DNA of 64,000 nucleotides from Anaerostipes caccae L1-92. GTDB taxonomy: Bacteria; Bacillota; Clostridia; Lachnospirales; Lachnospiraceae. The DNA is taken from the NCBI RefSeq assembly GCF_014467075.1, contig NZ_AP023027.1, positions 3,041,501-3,105,500 of the forward strand, in the 5' to 3' direction. The notes under the pieces are model-generated. The model saw nothing but the letters and a program-made list of their open reading frames with translations, did not search any database and was not told the origin of the DNA. Below are positions 41,417 to 50,199 of the stretch, one piece after another (the stretch's first letter is position 1; every line of letters begins with the position of its first letter). The position numbers were made by a program, and so were the translations under genes.

Positions 41417-42208
41417 TTACATTCTGCTGATCACAGATTGTATGTACTTGTAAGAGCGCGGGCAATTTTTCTTTAAGGAAGACTTGTTCATAGAGTATTC
41501 TTTAAAGCATTCTGCAAAAAACTCCTTGTTGGAGGAAACAGCATACTTTTTATTGTCTCCTTTGAACTTATTCTTCTCTGCTTTGTAGATAGCCTGGAAC
41601 TCTTTGGTTGAATCAGCTCTTCCCTGCCTGTATGCCACGAAATGTCCCACTTCATGGACAAGCACGCGGTCTACGTTGGCTTTCAGGTAAATTCTCTTTC
41701 TGGATGGGCTGAACACTCCGTCTGCTCCCTTTAAGACGGAGGAACGCGGATTCGTTTCAATCGTCATTCCGGTCTTCTTAAATGAATTGATTACCCTTGT
41801 ATCAATGATCCCCTTCAATTGGTTAATGTCAGCACTTCCTGATCTGGCCAGATTTGTCGTCTTTGTTGTAGTCTTCGTCGTAATCGTAGTCTTGACTGTC
41901 TTGCGCTTTGCCTTCATAGTCGTTTTAACTACTGTATTCTGTCGAATGACTTTCTCAACTTTTTTTGAAACACTCTTTGTCAGTTTCTTTGTAGTTTTCA
42001 TTTTCTTTTTTGTGGTTGTCTTTTTTCTGCATACTTTTTTCTTTAACTTATATTTTTTTGTTTTGACTTTTCTGGTTGTGCTGACCTTTACTGAAACCTT
42101 GCTTGATGCTTCGACACTTTTCGAAGCCGGGACCCCCATCCCAACGCCTGCGGCAATCACAATGACCGCTAATGCCACAGCTATCAACTTAGAAACTGCT
42201 TTTTTCAT
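41417..42208 (-). CDS. Secreted metallopeptidase, lethal-factor/PPEP-like
   Basis: A 263-residue protein with a signal peptide (residues 1-30), a Lys/Thr-rich basic region (34-120) and a C-terminal zinc peptidase domain. HEVGH (185-189) gives two His ligands and the catalytic Glu; SSNKEFFAECFKEY gives the third ligand and partner Glu. This ATLF-like domain is that of the clostridial Pro-Pro endopeptidases (PPEP), which clip surface adhesins and in C. difficile are switched off by c-di-GMP through a class I riboswitch. Two such riboswitches precede this gene. The basic region probably holds it at the wall. Cleavage specificity is inference. Confidence 0.75.
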   Translation of the reverse strand: MKKAVSKLIAVALAVIVIAAGVGMGVPASKSVEASSKVSVKVSTTRKVKTKKYKLKKKVCRKKTTTKKKMKTTKKLTKSVSKKVEKVIRQNTVVKTTMKAKRKTVKTTITTKTTTKTTNLARSGSADINQLKGIIDTRVINSFKKTGMTIETNPRSSVLKGADGVFSPSRKRIYLKANVDRVLVHEVGHFVAYRQGRADSTKEFQAIYKAEKNKFKGDNKKYAVSSNKEFFAECFKEYSMNKSSLKKNCPRSYKYIQSVISRM

Positions 42209-42310
42209 AACTGATGCGCCTCCTCTTATCCCAAGGCACAAATCCGGCGGATGACCGGTGAAAAAGCAGTTCCCTAATCTGTTTTTCAAATCACATGATC
42301 CCCATCATAC

Positions 42311-42387
42311 GGCAATCGGCTGTCATAATCTGTAATCAGATCTTAGACCCTTGACTTTGTGCCACTGCCTTTTGACAGTTTTACTGA
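42311..42387 (-). promoter_or_regulatory. c-di-GMP-I riboswitch, gene-proximal copy
   Basis: Minus strand: CAGTAAAACTGTC-AAAA-GGCAGTGGCACAAAGTC, AGGGTCTAAG, a second stem ATCTGATTACAGAT and ATGACAGCCG-ATTGCC. The conserved CACAAAG, GGGTCTAAG (tetraloop receptor) and ATGACAGCC blocks fit the GEMM-I fold. It lies 103 bases before the metallopeptidase start. Confidence 0.75.
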
Positions 42388-42472
42388 ATATGTAATTGTT
42401 TCATTCATCGCTGTGGATATGAATACCATGTGATGAATACAATCATCCAGCTTTTGAAATACAGAGTGCTTC

Positions 42473-42516
42473 TTTAAAAAGAAAAACCGTCCGTGAAGTT
42501 TCCTTCACAAACGGTT
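42473..42516 (-). terminator. Terminator between the tandem riboswitches
   Basis: Minus strand AACCGTTTGTGAAG, loop GAAA, CTTCACGGACGGTT (14 pairs with two G-U), followed by TTTCTTTTT. It is probably the expression platform of the upstream riboswitch. Confidence 0.85.
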
Positions 42517-42577
42517 GCGCTTACAGCTTCAAATATAAGTCAGATACCTATATTCATACACATTAAATAAATAATGT

Positions 42578-42654
42578 GGCAACCGGCTGTCATAGTCTTA
42601 TGTAAGACTTTAGACCCTTGGCTTTGTGTCACTGCCTTTCGGCAGCTTTACCGA
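42578..42654 (-). promoter_or_regulatory. c-di-GMP-I riboswitch, promoter-proximal copy
   Basis: Minus strand: GGTAAAGCTGCC-GAAA-GGCAGTGACACAAAGCC, AGGGTCTAAAG, stem GTCTTACATAAGAC and TATGACAGCCGGTTGCC. P1 (GGTAA/TTGCC), a GNRA-capped P2 and P3 with a tetraloop receptor are all present. It differs from copy 1 at many stem positions while keeping pairing. Confidence 0.8.
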
Positions 42655-42695
42655 TGAAAATTTATCCGAGACAAACCACTTTTGTCTACGCTTTA

Positions 42696-42725
42696 ATTAT
42701 AGTCTGCTAATCTCTCTTATGTCAA
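42696..42725 (-). promoter_or_regulatory. Promoter of the riboswitch/metallopeptidase transcript
   Basis: Minus strand TTGACA (42720-42725), 18 bases, TATAAT (42696-42701). The transcript would start near 42689 and run through both riboswitches. Confidence 0.8.
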
Positions 42726-42793
42726 GGAATAATATCACCTTTTTTCTTTCCAGCATAATCTATACTATAATCCCCAAGAAAGGAGATATGAGA

Positions 42794-43555
42794 ATGACCA
42801 CTGCCCTTTCCTTAGAGCAGGTTTCCTACTCTTACCATACTATGAAGCAAGAAACTACGGCTCTTTCCTCAATCACTTTTGATGTATTAAGCGGTGAATT
42901 CGTCGCGGTAGTAGGCCCAAGCGGATGCGGAAAATCGACCATGCTGCATTTAATTGCAAAACTGCTCCCTCTGTCTGGCGGCACCATCAAAATCAACGGC
43001 GTACCGATCGAGGAATCCACCGACCATATCGGATATATGCTCCAGAAGGATCAGCTTCTTCCCTGGCGCACTATTTATGAAAATGTTACCCTGGGACTCA
43101 AGATACAAAACATCAAAGATCCGGAGGCATTTGATAAGGTTGACCGTCTGCTGGAACTTTACGGACTCAAAGACTTTAAAAACTCTTATCCGAGCCAGCT
43201 TTCCGGAGGTATGCGCCAGAGGGCTGCTCTGATTCGTACACTCGCCCTGTCCCCGGATATCCTTCTTCTGGATGAACCATTTTCTGCATTGGACTACCAG
43301 ACAAGACTCCGGGTATCCGATGATATAGGCACCATCATAAAAGAGAAGAAAAAAACTGCTCTCCTCGTCACCCATGATCTTTCTGAGGCGATCAGTATGG
43401 CCGACCGTGTCATCGTGCTGTCCAAACGTCCGGGAACTGTCAAGACCATTGTTCCTATTCACCTTACATGTGAGAAAAAAACACCGCAGGCTGCAAGAAA
43501 TGCAGTAGAATTTAAAGATTATTTTAATCAATTATGGAGGGAAATCAATGACTGA
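42794..43555 (+). CDS. ABC transporter ATPase, NitT/TauT type
   Basis: A 253-residue ATPase: Walker A GPSGCGKST, Q-loop LQKDQLLPWRTI, signature LSGGMRQRAALI, Walker B ILLLDEPFSALD and the His switch VTHD. The DQLLPWRTI loop is typical of nitrate/sulfonate/taurine and pyrimidine-precursor importers. AAAGGAGATATGAGA marks the ATG at 42794. The permease gene overlaps its end by 8 bases. No binding-protein gene follows. Confidence 0.9.
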   Translation: MTTALSLEQVSYSYHTMKQETTALSSITFDVLSGEFVAVVGPSGCGKSTMLHLIAKLLPLSGGTIKINGVPIEESTDHIGYMLQKDQLLPWRTIYENVTLGLKIQNIKDPEAFDKVDRLLELYGLKDFKNSYPSQLSGGMRQRAALIRTLALSPDILLLDEPFSALDYQTRLRVSDDIGTIIKEKKKTALLVTHDLSEAISMADRVIVLSKRPGTVKTIVPIHLTCEKKTPQAARNAVEFKDYFNQLWREIND

Positions 43556-44348
43556 TCCAATTTCTAAAGAACAGTCCGAGTATTTAAACCAAATACAACG
43601 GAAAAAATATTGGATCCGGGTTGCCCAGGTCCTTCTGCTTCTCCTTCTTTTATTTGCCTGGGAAACAGCGGTTTCAAAAAATATACTGAACGGATTTATT
43701 TTCAGCAGTCCAAGCAGGATCATCCGGTGTTTTTACGGCATGGTAACAGACCATTCCATCTTTCTTCATATTGGGGTTACTCTGGCTGAAACGCTCGTAA
43801 GCTTTGCGCTGATCACTTTATTTTCAGTGCTGATCGCGACTATCTTATGGTGGTTCCCCACGGCTGCCAAGATCATCGACCCATACCTTGTAGTCTTAAA
43901 CAGTCTTCCGAAATCAGCCCTTGCTCCGATCCTGATCGTCTGGCTCGGAAATAATATGAAGACGATCATTATCACCGCCATCTCCATTGCGGTTTTCGGA
44001 AGTATCCTGAATTTATACAGTGGATTTCTCCACGTAGATAAGGAGCGCTTGACACTCATCCGGACTCTCGGAGGAACAAAAAAAGACTGCCTGACCATGG
44101 CAGTCATACCCAGCTGTATTCCATTGCTTTTAAGCATTATGAATGTAAACATCGGGCTTTCTCTTGTAGGTGTGATCATCGGAGAATTTTTGGCAGCACG
44201 CTCCGGCCTTGGATACCTGATCATCTACGGAAGCCAGGTATTTAAAATGGATTGGGTACTAATGTCTATCGTTCTCTTATGCATCATCGCTATGCTTCTG
44301 TACGCCCTGACCGGATTTATAAAGAAAATGTATCAGAGAAAAATCTGA
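43548..44348 (+). CDS. ABC transporter permease, NitT/TauT type
   Basis: A 266-residue permease with about six membrane segments; LIRTLGGTKKDCLTMAVIPS fits the coupling-helix (EAA) loop and GEFLAARSGLGYLI the family end motif. It pairs with the ATPase directly upstream to import a small organic anion or amine, substrate unknown. GGAGGGAAATCA precedes the start. Confidence 0.85.
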   Translation: MTDPISKEQSEYLNQIQRKKYWIRVAQVLLLLLLLFAWETAVSKNILNGFIFSSPSRIIRCFYGMVTDHSIFLHIGVTLAETLVSFALITLFSVLIATILWWFPTAAKIIDPYLVVLNSLPKSALAPILIVWLGNNMKTIIITAISIAVFGSILNLYSGFLHVDKERLTLIRTLGGTKKDCLTMAVIPSCIPLLLSIMNVNIGLSLVGVIIGEFLAARSGLGYLIIYGSQVFKMDWVLMSIVLLCIIAMLLYALTGFIKKMYQRKI

Positions 44349-44358
44349 TCCAAAACAA

Positions 44359-44412
44359 ATGAGACCAAAGGAAATCAAACGATCTTTGCCCGTTGATTTC
44401 CGATGATCTCAT
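44359..44412. terminator. Terminator between convergent permease and GGDEF genes
   Basis: Nested stems: outer ATGAGA/TCTCAT, inner GGAAATCAA/TTGATTTCC. It overlaps the zone just after the GGDEF gene stop. Confidence 0.6.
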
Positions 44413-44413
44413 A

Positions 44414-45865
44414 TTATAAATCTTCATCGCTGTCCATCTTGGAGAGCAGTGACTGAAACGGCATGTCTTTTGTCTTCTTATCATAAAATGTATACCGATT
44501 CTTTCCCTTATTTTTAGAGTAATAAAGTGCCTGATCTGCCCTCTTGATCAATACATCAAATTCTGCTCCGTCTTCCGGGAACTGTGCGATCCCTATGCTG
44601 ACCGTTACCGGATATCCATGAAAGCCGTCCTGAATCTTCTGTTCTATCTCTTCTGCCTTTTTGAGTGCCGCATCCTTTCCTCCGATCCCGTTGAGAAAAA
44701 CAATGAACTCGTCTCCCCCAATCCTGCCTACCACATCGGTTGATCTGACACAGCTTTTAATCTTCTCTGCTACGGTCCGCAGCACTTTGTCGCCAAAAGC
44801 ATGACCTTTGCTGTCATTGATCTGTTTAAAGTCATCCAGGTCCAGAAACAGCAGTACGCCTGAAGAATCCCCATTCTCTTTCATAATCTTTAAGATCTTT
44901 TCTTCCAGCCCTTTACGATTATTGATTCCTGTCAAGGCATCATTGTCGGCCGCTTCTTTCCATCGGGAGATTTCTTTCCTGTGCTGATCTATATTGACGA
45001 ATTTCCCTATCAGAGACAAACACATTCCATCGTCCATATCCCAGATAGACTTTATAAAACACTCATACCAAAGATATCCGCTGTCTTTTGTCATCAGCCG
45101 GATCTGTGCACGCATCGTTGTATTGTCCGTACTCAGCCCTTCCAGATTGTTCACCAATACCTGCTTGTCATCGTCATAGATGATATCCGTTCTCCTGATC
45201 TTCCGGCTCACTTCCTCGATCACAGTATCCCGCCCGAATACCTCAAAATATTTTTCTGAAAAAGAAAGCGTATCTGACTTTACATCATAATCAAACATAA
45301 TATCCCCGGAGAGATTTGCCAGCACCCGGTTCTTTTCCCTCTCCAGCTCAAGGAGATACAGCGTCCGAGTAGAAAGGGCATCGATCCGTGTTTTTGTGCC
45401 GGTATCCGCAGAAAGCTGATCCTCTGTATCTTCCTCAGTCAGGTGCTGAAGCTTCCCCATGCTGCTGATCAGTTCCATCCTTATGTACATGGACAAAATA
45501 TTTTTTACTTTTTCCCTGATGATATCGGGGTTAAACGGTTTGATGATGATCTCTTCCGCCCCCATGGAGTATGCCTTCTCCAGAATCTGTTCTGAACCGT
45601 CCACCGTGATGACCACCACCGGGAGATGCTCCAGTACCCCCTTTTCTTTCAGTATCTCCATCAGTACGAAACCGTCCATGACGGGCATGACTAAATCAAG
45701 CAGAACCAAGTCTACTTTTTTCCTCGCATCTAAAATAATATCCAGAGCTTCTTTTCCATTGGCAGCTTCAATAATATAATAATTTTTACAGAAAATCTCA
45801 TTCAAGATTGCTCTGTTTAATTCCACGTCGTCAACGATCAAAAGCGTCCGCTTTTCTGCTTCCAT
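44414..45865 (-). CDS. Response regulator diguanylate cyclase (REC-PAS-GGDEF)
   Basis: A 483-residue protein: receiver domain (Asp12, Asp13, phospho-acceptor Asp57 in VLLDLVMP, Lys109), a PAS-like domain (about 185-295), and a GGDEF domain with intact active site RIGGDEF (383-387) and an inhibitory I-site RSTD (374-377). Phosphorylation should activate c-di-GMP synthesis from GTP. The Hpt gene 15 bases upstream suggests a phosphorelay. It is 2 kb from a c-di-GMP-riboswitch gene. Confidence 0.9.
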   Translation of the reverse strand: MEAEKRTLLIVDDVELNRAILNEIFCKNYYIIEAANGKEALDIILDARKKVDLVLLDLVMPVMDGFVLMEILKEKGVLEHLPVVVITVDGSEQILEKAYSMGAEEIIIKPFNPDIIREKVKNILSMYIRMELISSMGKLQHLTEEDTEDQLSADTGTKTRIDALSTRTLYLLELEREKNRVLANLSGDIMFDYDVKSDTLSFSEKYFEVFGRDTVIEEVSRKIRRTDIIYDDDKQVLVNNLEGLSTDNTTMRAQIRLMTKDSGYLWYECFIKSIWDMDDGMCLSLIGKFVNIDQHRKEISRWKEAADNDALTGINNRKGLEEKILKIMKENGDSSGVLLFLDLDDFKQINDSKGHAFGDKVLRTVAEKIKSCVRSTDVVGRIGGDEFIVFLNGIGGKDAALKKAEEIEQKIQDGFHGYPVTVSIGIAQFPEDGAEFDVLIKRADQALYYSKNKGKNRYTFYDKKTKDMPFQSLLSKMDSDEDL

Positions 45866-45880
45866 ACTCTTTCCCCAAAT

Positions 45881-46231
45881 TTAATCCAGCCCGGATATTC
45901 CCTGTACTACCTCTTTGTAAGCTTTCTGCACTTCTGAAAATAATCCATCTGCCTTCTCTGTCTCTTGTTCTCTTATGACGCTGACCAGGTCCGCCGATGC
46001 CTGAAATAGTTTTGAAAAACTCAGATTCGCCGCTACCCCCTTCAATGTATGCGCCGACATTTCCACCTGCGGCCAGTCTTTTGCCTCCATCGCTTCGCAA
46101 AGCCGTCCATAGGTCGGGTCATCCGGAAAATTCTTGACAAACTTCTTTAAAAGATTTTCATTTCCCATAAACCTTCCGATGATAACCGGATAATCTTCGC
46201 CTCTTCCTCTATAAAAGTCTTCTAAATTCAT
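45881..46231 (-). CDS. Hpt phosphotransfer protein
   Basis: A 116-residue helical protein with the phospho-acceptor His61 in SAHTLKGVAANLSF, the HPt signature. It shuttles phosphate between a hybrid kinase and a receiver, most likely that of the diguanylate cyclase encoded next. AAAAGGGGG precedes the ATG. The cognate kinase is not in this window. Confidence 0.85.
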   Translation of the reverse strand: MNLEDFYRGRGEDYPVIIGRFMGNENLLKKFVKNFPDDPTYGRLCEAMEAKDWPQVEMSAHTLKGVAANLSFSKLFQASADLVSVIREQETEKADGLFSEVQKAYKEVVQGISGLD

Positions 46232-46347
46232 ATCGATAGCCCCCTTTTTCTGTCTGATCAGTCTTTTATTTTAATAAGTATTTCTGTTAAATCCGCTTAT
46301 CTTCATGATATAATATAATCAGCCAAATTACTAGGAGGAATTTAAAA

Positions 46348-47253
46348 ATGAAAGCAGATCTTCACTCACATACTGTGCTGTCCGACGGCGCTTTAAACGT
46401 CGACCAGCTGATCTCCCAGGCAAAACGCGTCGGCCTGGATTATATCGCCGTAACAGACCACAATTCCACCCACTCTATTCCCGCTGTACTTGCTCTAGGA
46501 AAAGAACTTGGGATCAATGTCATCCCTGGGGTCGAGATCAACTCTGTTCACGAGGCTTCCGATACAAAACCTCATCTTCTCTGCTACTATCCCGCCGATG
46601 TAAAGAAGCTTCAGAGAAAGCTTGACCGTTATCTGGAATATCAGCGGCAGACGAAGCTTGCCATGTACGAAAAGCTCATGGAAGATTATCCGATCACGAA
46701 AGAACAGCTCTTTGAGGCTGCCCGGAAAAGTACTACCCTGTATGAAGTACATATGATGCAGGTCCTGGCTTCTCTGGGATATACAGGTACCCCTATCGGT
46801 GAACTCCACCAAGAGCTTTTTTCTTCCGGTTCTAAATACAAACTGACCCAGAAGGATCTGACAACACACGAAGCAGTCGGCCTGATCCGATCCTGCGGCG
46901 GTGTCGTAGTCCTGGCCCACCCGGGAGAATATAAAAATCCCATGCTCATGGAGATGCTCATTGAAGAAAAACTCATCGACGGTATCGAACTGAATCATCC
47001 GAGAAATGATGAGCGCACAAAGGACCATGTCAGATCTCTGGCCAAAGAACATGATTTATTTATGACCGGCGGCACGGATTTCCATGGTATATATACTAAG
47101 ACACCTTATCCGATCGGCTCTTTTCTGTGCCCTGAAGAGGGGCTGGAACGTCTCATAGCTGCAGGCAAAGAAGCAAATGAATCCTATCTACACTCCTCCA
47201 GACATGATGATGCTGATACCGCGGACGAAAAAGAAGCAGGAATCCCGGAATAA
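46348..47253 (+). CDS. PHP-domain phosphoesterase
   Basis: A 301-residue PHP protein: DLHSHTVLSDG, AVTDHNST, GVEINSV, VLAHPGEY and GTDFHG supply the metal-binding His/Asp/Glu set. Stand-alone PHP proteins of this kind hydrolyse nucleoside or sugar phosphates (for example 3',5'-bisphosphates or 5'-nucleotides). AGGAGG precedes the start. No operon partner; ends 28 bases from the MATE gene. Confidence 0.85.
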   Translation: MKADLHSHTVLSDGALNVDQLISQAKRVGLDYIAVTDHNSTHSIPAVLALGKELGINVIPGVEINSVHEASDTKPHLLCYYPADVKKLQRKLDRYLEYQRQTKLAMYEKLMEDYPITKEQLFEAARKSTTLYEVHMMQVLASLGYTGTPIGELHQELFSSGSKYKLTQKDLTTHEAVGLIRSCGGVVVLAHPGEYKNPMLMEMLIEEKLIDGIELNHPRNDERTKDHVRSLAKEHDLFMTGGTDFHGIYTKTPYPIGSFLCPEEGLERLIAAGKEANESYLHSSRHDDADTADEKEAGIPE

Positions 47254-47281
47254 AGGGACCCTGCTTCAGACATTTCATAAT

Positions 47282-48693
47282 CTACTCTGACACCAGATTT
47301 ATTGTTTCTTCTCCTCTGTTAAAAGCTGTTTCTCTCTCCTCCTTTTCATCTTTTTTTAAATGTCCGAAAAGATACCGGGTTACGGCAATCACAGCGATGA
47401 ATGAGATCATATCTGCCGCCGGCGCAGAATAAAGAGTCCCTTTTATCCCCAATAATTTTGGAAGAAATAGAACCAGCGGTACACTTAAAATAAAGTCTCT
47501 GAGCAGGGAGAGCCCCATTGAGAGAATTGGCTTCCCCAATGCCTGCAGAAAAATACTGACTGATTTTTGGATACAGCATAATACTATGGTACAAAGATAA
47601 GTTCTGAAAGCAAGAACCGCAAACTCATTGTAAAGTACACTCTCATTTCCAAATAGTTTGATGATCTCCATAGGAAAACATTCGAATATGATCATGGAAA
47701 ACACACCTACGCAGGCTTCCGCCGCCATCATCAGCTTAAATATCTTCTTCACTCTGTGGTTCAGTCCTGCTCCGTAGTTAAACCCGATCACTGGCTGGGA
47801 GCCTGCTGCGATGCCTACAGAAAAAGCAATCACAATCTGGAATACTTTCATAACAATTCCCACCACTGTCAGCGGAATATCAGACCCAAACCTGGACTGT
47901 GCTCCGTAAATCACGAGCATATTGTTCATTGCCGCCATAATGGCTACGATCGAAATCTGTGTCAGAAAGCTGCTGATCCCCAGAGAAAGCACCTTTTTAG
48001 AAATTATGGGGTTCACTCGAAAACATTCTGTTTCCATCTTTATAGATTTCATATGGCAAAGATAATAAACTGCCAGAATCGCTGACACAATCTGACCGGT
48101 AATCGTAGCCAGGGCTGCACCCATCATTCCCCAATGAAATACAAAAATCATAATCGGATCCAGGATCACATTGATAACTGCACCAATGATATCATTGCAA
48201 ACTGAGGGCTGCCGTCTGCCCTGATAATAGAGTTCATGCCATTGGAAAACATAAAAAACGGAATTCCAATCATGATATACACAAAATATTCCCTGGCATA
48301 TGCAAAGTTATTCTCTGTCGCGCCAAAAGCCTTCAGAAACTGATCCTTAAACAGAAAAAGTAAAACAGTAAAAACCACACCTGCTGCCACAAGCAGCACA
48401 ATCGCATTTCCTACGCTCTTTCTGGCTCTGTTCTGATCTTTGCACCCCTGGCAGATACTTAAGTTTGCTGCACATCCATCTCCAACCATCAGTGCCATCG
48501 CGAGTGCAATGATCGTAACCGGGAACACCACATTGGTAGCTCCATTTCCCAGATATCCGATCCCCTGCCCGATAAAGATCTGGTCTACAATATTATAAAG
48601 AGATGACACCAGCAGTGACATAATACACGGAACAGAAAATTTCAGCATGAGTTTCCCAATACTCTCCCGTTCCATAAAATGATTCTTTTCCAT
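47282..48693 (-). pseudogene. MATE efflux transporter, frameshifted
   Basis: Two frames together make one MATE antiporter. The first (48693 to stop at 48166) runs FMERESIGKLMLKFSVPCI to ADGSPQFAMISL and then goes out of frame; the second continues with IGAVINVILDPIMIFVFHW to 47282. At the break (48182-48188) restoring a second copy of CATTGGT gives ISLVIGAV in frame, so loss of one of two 7-base repeats explains the lesion. TGA and a GTG overlap at 48166-48169, so reinitiation into two half proteins is conceivable. GGAGGAATTT sets the start at 48693. Confidence 0.8.
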
Positions 48694-48726
48694 AAATTCC
48701 TCCAAACTTTTCATTGATTCATACAG

Positions 48727-48789
48727 AAAAAAATAGCGGGACTATAAGACTGTAACTTTCGCTGCGATTAGAGTCTTATAATCTCGCTA
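48727..48789 (-). terminator. Hairpin with U tract in the MATE leader
   Basis: Minus strand TAGCGAGATTATAAGACT pairs with AGTCTTATAGTCCCGCTA over most of its length, then seven T. It lies 34 bases before the MATE start: either a terminator for the LysE gene or an attenuator for MATE. Confidence 0.65.
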
Positions 48790-48923
48790 CCATTTTCATT
48801 TCTGTCATATATTTATTTTCTAATATTTAGTATAGCAGGGTCATTCAAAGCTTCATAAGTCTTTTTTTATTTTTTGCCCATTTGCCCAAAAACAGCTGAA
48901 TGAATCTTTGTTTTTTTGTGAAT

Positions 48924-49505
48924 TTACATAAATAGTGAGACTGCACAGTAGATCAGCAGAAGAACCATCACCAGATTGACCGCACGGAAATGTTTTGAGA
49001 AAAAATTGCAAAAAGCCGACCCAAACAATGCCCATACAAAAGATCCTGACGCACCGATCAATGATAACATAATCGTAAATGCTGCTAAAGCGCCTGTCGA
49101 CTGATAGGCGGGAAGAATATAAAGTGACATGGCTGTTATAGCATAAATGTATATTTTAGGATTAGCAAACTGTAAGATCATTCCCGAGAGAAAGCTGGCT
49201 TCACTTCCTCCGTCTGAAGTCATATCATTGGAACTCTTCCACAATTTCCATGCCAGGAACAGCATATAGGCAGCCCCAAGAAACTGCATGACAAATCTAA
49301 TTTTTGGAAGAGAAGAATAAAGTGCCGTACTGAAAACCGTACAAATTGTCATAACTGCCGTAAAGCCGGCCAAGATCCCAAGATTAAAACGTACGCTGCG
49401 GCGAAATCCAAGGCGTATGGCATTGCTCATAGAGAGCAGATTATTTGCCCCCGGAGTATAAGCAGTTATAAAACAATAAATTACAAAATCATATAGATGC
49501 AGCAA
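48924..49505 (-). CDS. LysE/RhtB family exporter
   Basis: A 193-residue membrane protein with six predicted segments and the family N-terminus FITAYTPGANNLLSMSNAIRLG, plus FANPKIYIYAIT. It exports amino acids or related compounds. Start is a TTG at 49505 with AAGGAGG upstream. It faces the XRE-cupin regulator gene, likely its regulator. Confidence 0.85.
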   Translation of the reverse strand: MLHLYDFVIYCFITAYTPGANNLLSMSNAIRLGFRRSVRFNLGILAGFTAVMTICTVFSTALYSSLPKIRFVMQFLGAAYMLFLAWKLWKSSNDMTSDGGSEASFLSGMILQFANPKIYIYAITAMSLYILPAYQSTGALAAFTIMLSLIGASGSFVWALFGSAFCNFFSKHFRAVNLVMVLLLIYCAVSLFM

Positions 49506-49545
49506 ATGAAACCTCCTTTTCTATTTACAATCCCGTTTCAAAATA

Positions 49546-49600
49546 ATATAATAATACAAAACAGTTATTATATTGCACTCGTATGATATAATAATACAAT
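49546..49600. promoter_or_regulatory. Direct repeats and promoter between lysE-like and regulator genes
   Basis: ATATAATAATACAA occurs at 49546-49559 and 49586-49599, 40 bases apart (about four helix turns). Rightward promoter TTGCAC (49573-49578), 16 bases, TACAAT (49595-49600) overlaps the second copy, fitting autoregulation. Confidence 0.5.
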
Positions 49601-49636
49601 TTGTACAATATATTGTCAATAGAAAGGAGTCTTTCT

Positions 49637-50188
49637 TTGGATACAATGAATTTAATTGTTGCCAAAAACATTAAACGTCTCCGTGAAAAGCAGAAACTCA
49701 GCATGGAGGCACTTTCAAAATTAAGCGGTGTCAGTAAAAGTATGCTGGCCCAAATTGAGCGCGGGGACGGGAACCCAACGATATCAACCTTGTGGAAAAT
49801 ATCAAATGGCATGAAGGTACCCTTTGATGCCTTGACTGTCCGTCCAAAAACTCCATACGAAATCATTAAGACAGCAGACATAGAACCGCTGCTGGAAGAT
49901 TCGGGAAGGGTTAAAAATTATCCGCTTTTTCCGGATGACGCCGACAGGAAATTCGCCGTATACTATCTGAAGTTGGAACCATACAGCCGCTGGGAGTCCG
50001 AAGCACATCTGAAAGGAACGACAGAATTTATCACTGTATTTCACGGAGATCTTGAAATATGCGCTGATTGTCACAAATTTACCTTAACAAAAGACGAAAG
50101 TATACGATTTCCGGGAGATACTGCTCACTCTTACCGCAACACCGGAAACGATACTGTCGTCTTATATATGATCCTATTTTATCCATAG
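49637..50188 (+). CDS. XRE-cupin transcriptional regulator
   Basis: A 183-residue regulator: N-terminal HTH_3 (NIKRLREKQKLSMEALSKLS ... MLAQIERGDGNPTISTLW) and a C-terminal cupin (HLKGTTEFITVFHGDLEI). Such proteins sense a small molecule and often control an adjacent LysE exporter. AAAGGAGTCTTTC favours the TTG at 49637; an ATG three codons on is an alternative. Confidence 0.85.
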   Translation: MDTMNLIVAKNIKRLREKQKLSMEALSKLSGVSKSMLAQIERGDGNPTISTLWKISNGMKVPFDALTVRPKTPYEIIKTADIEPLLEDSGRVKNYPLFPDDADRKFAVYYLKLEPYSRWESEAHLKGTTEFITVFHGDLEICADCHKFTLTKDESIRFPGDTAHSYRNTGNDTVVLYMILFYP

Positions 50189-50199
50189 AACTCAAAGGA

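Noticed and set aside
41787..42254. Long plus-strand frame rich in Val and Phe opposite the metallopeptidase
   Set aside because: It is the complement of the Lys/Thr-rich region (AAA and ACN codons), has no ribosome binding site, and reads across the signal peptide.
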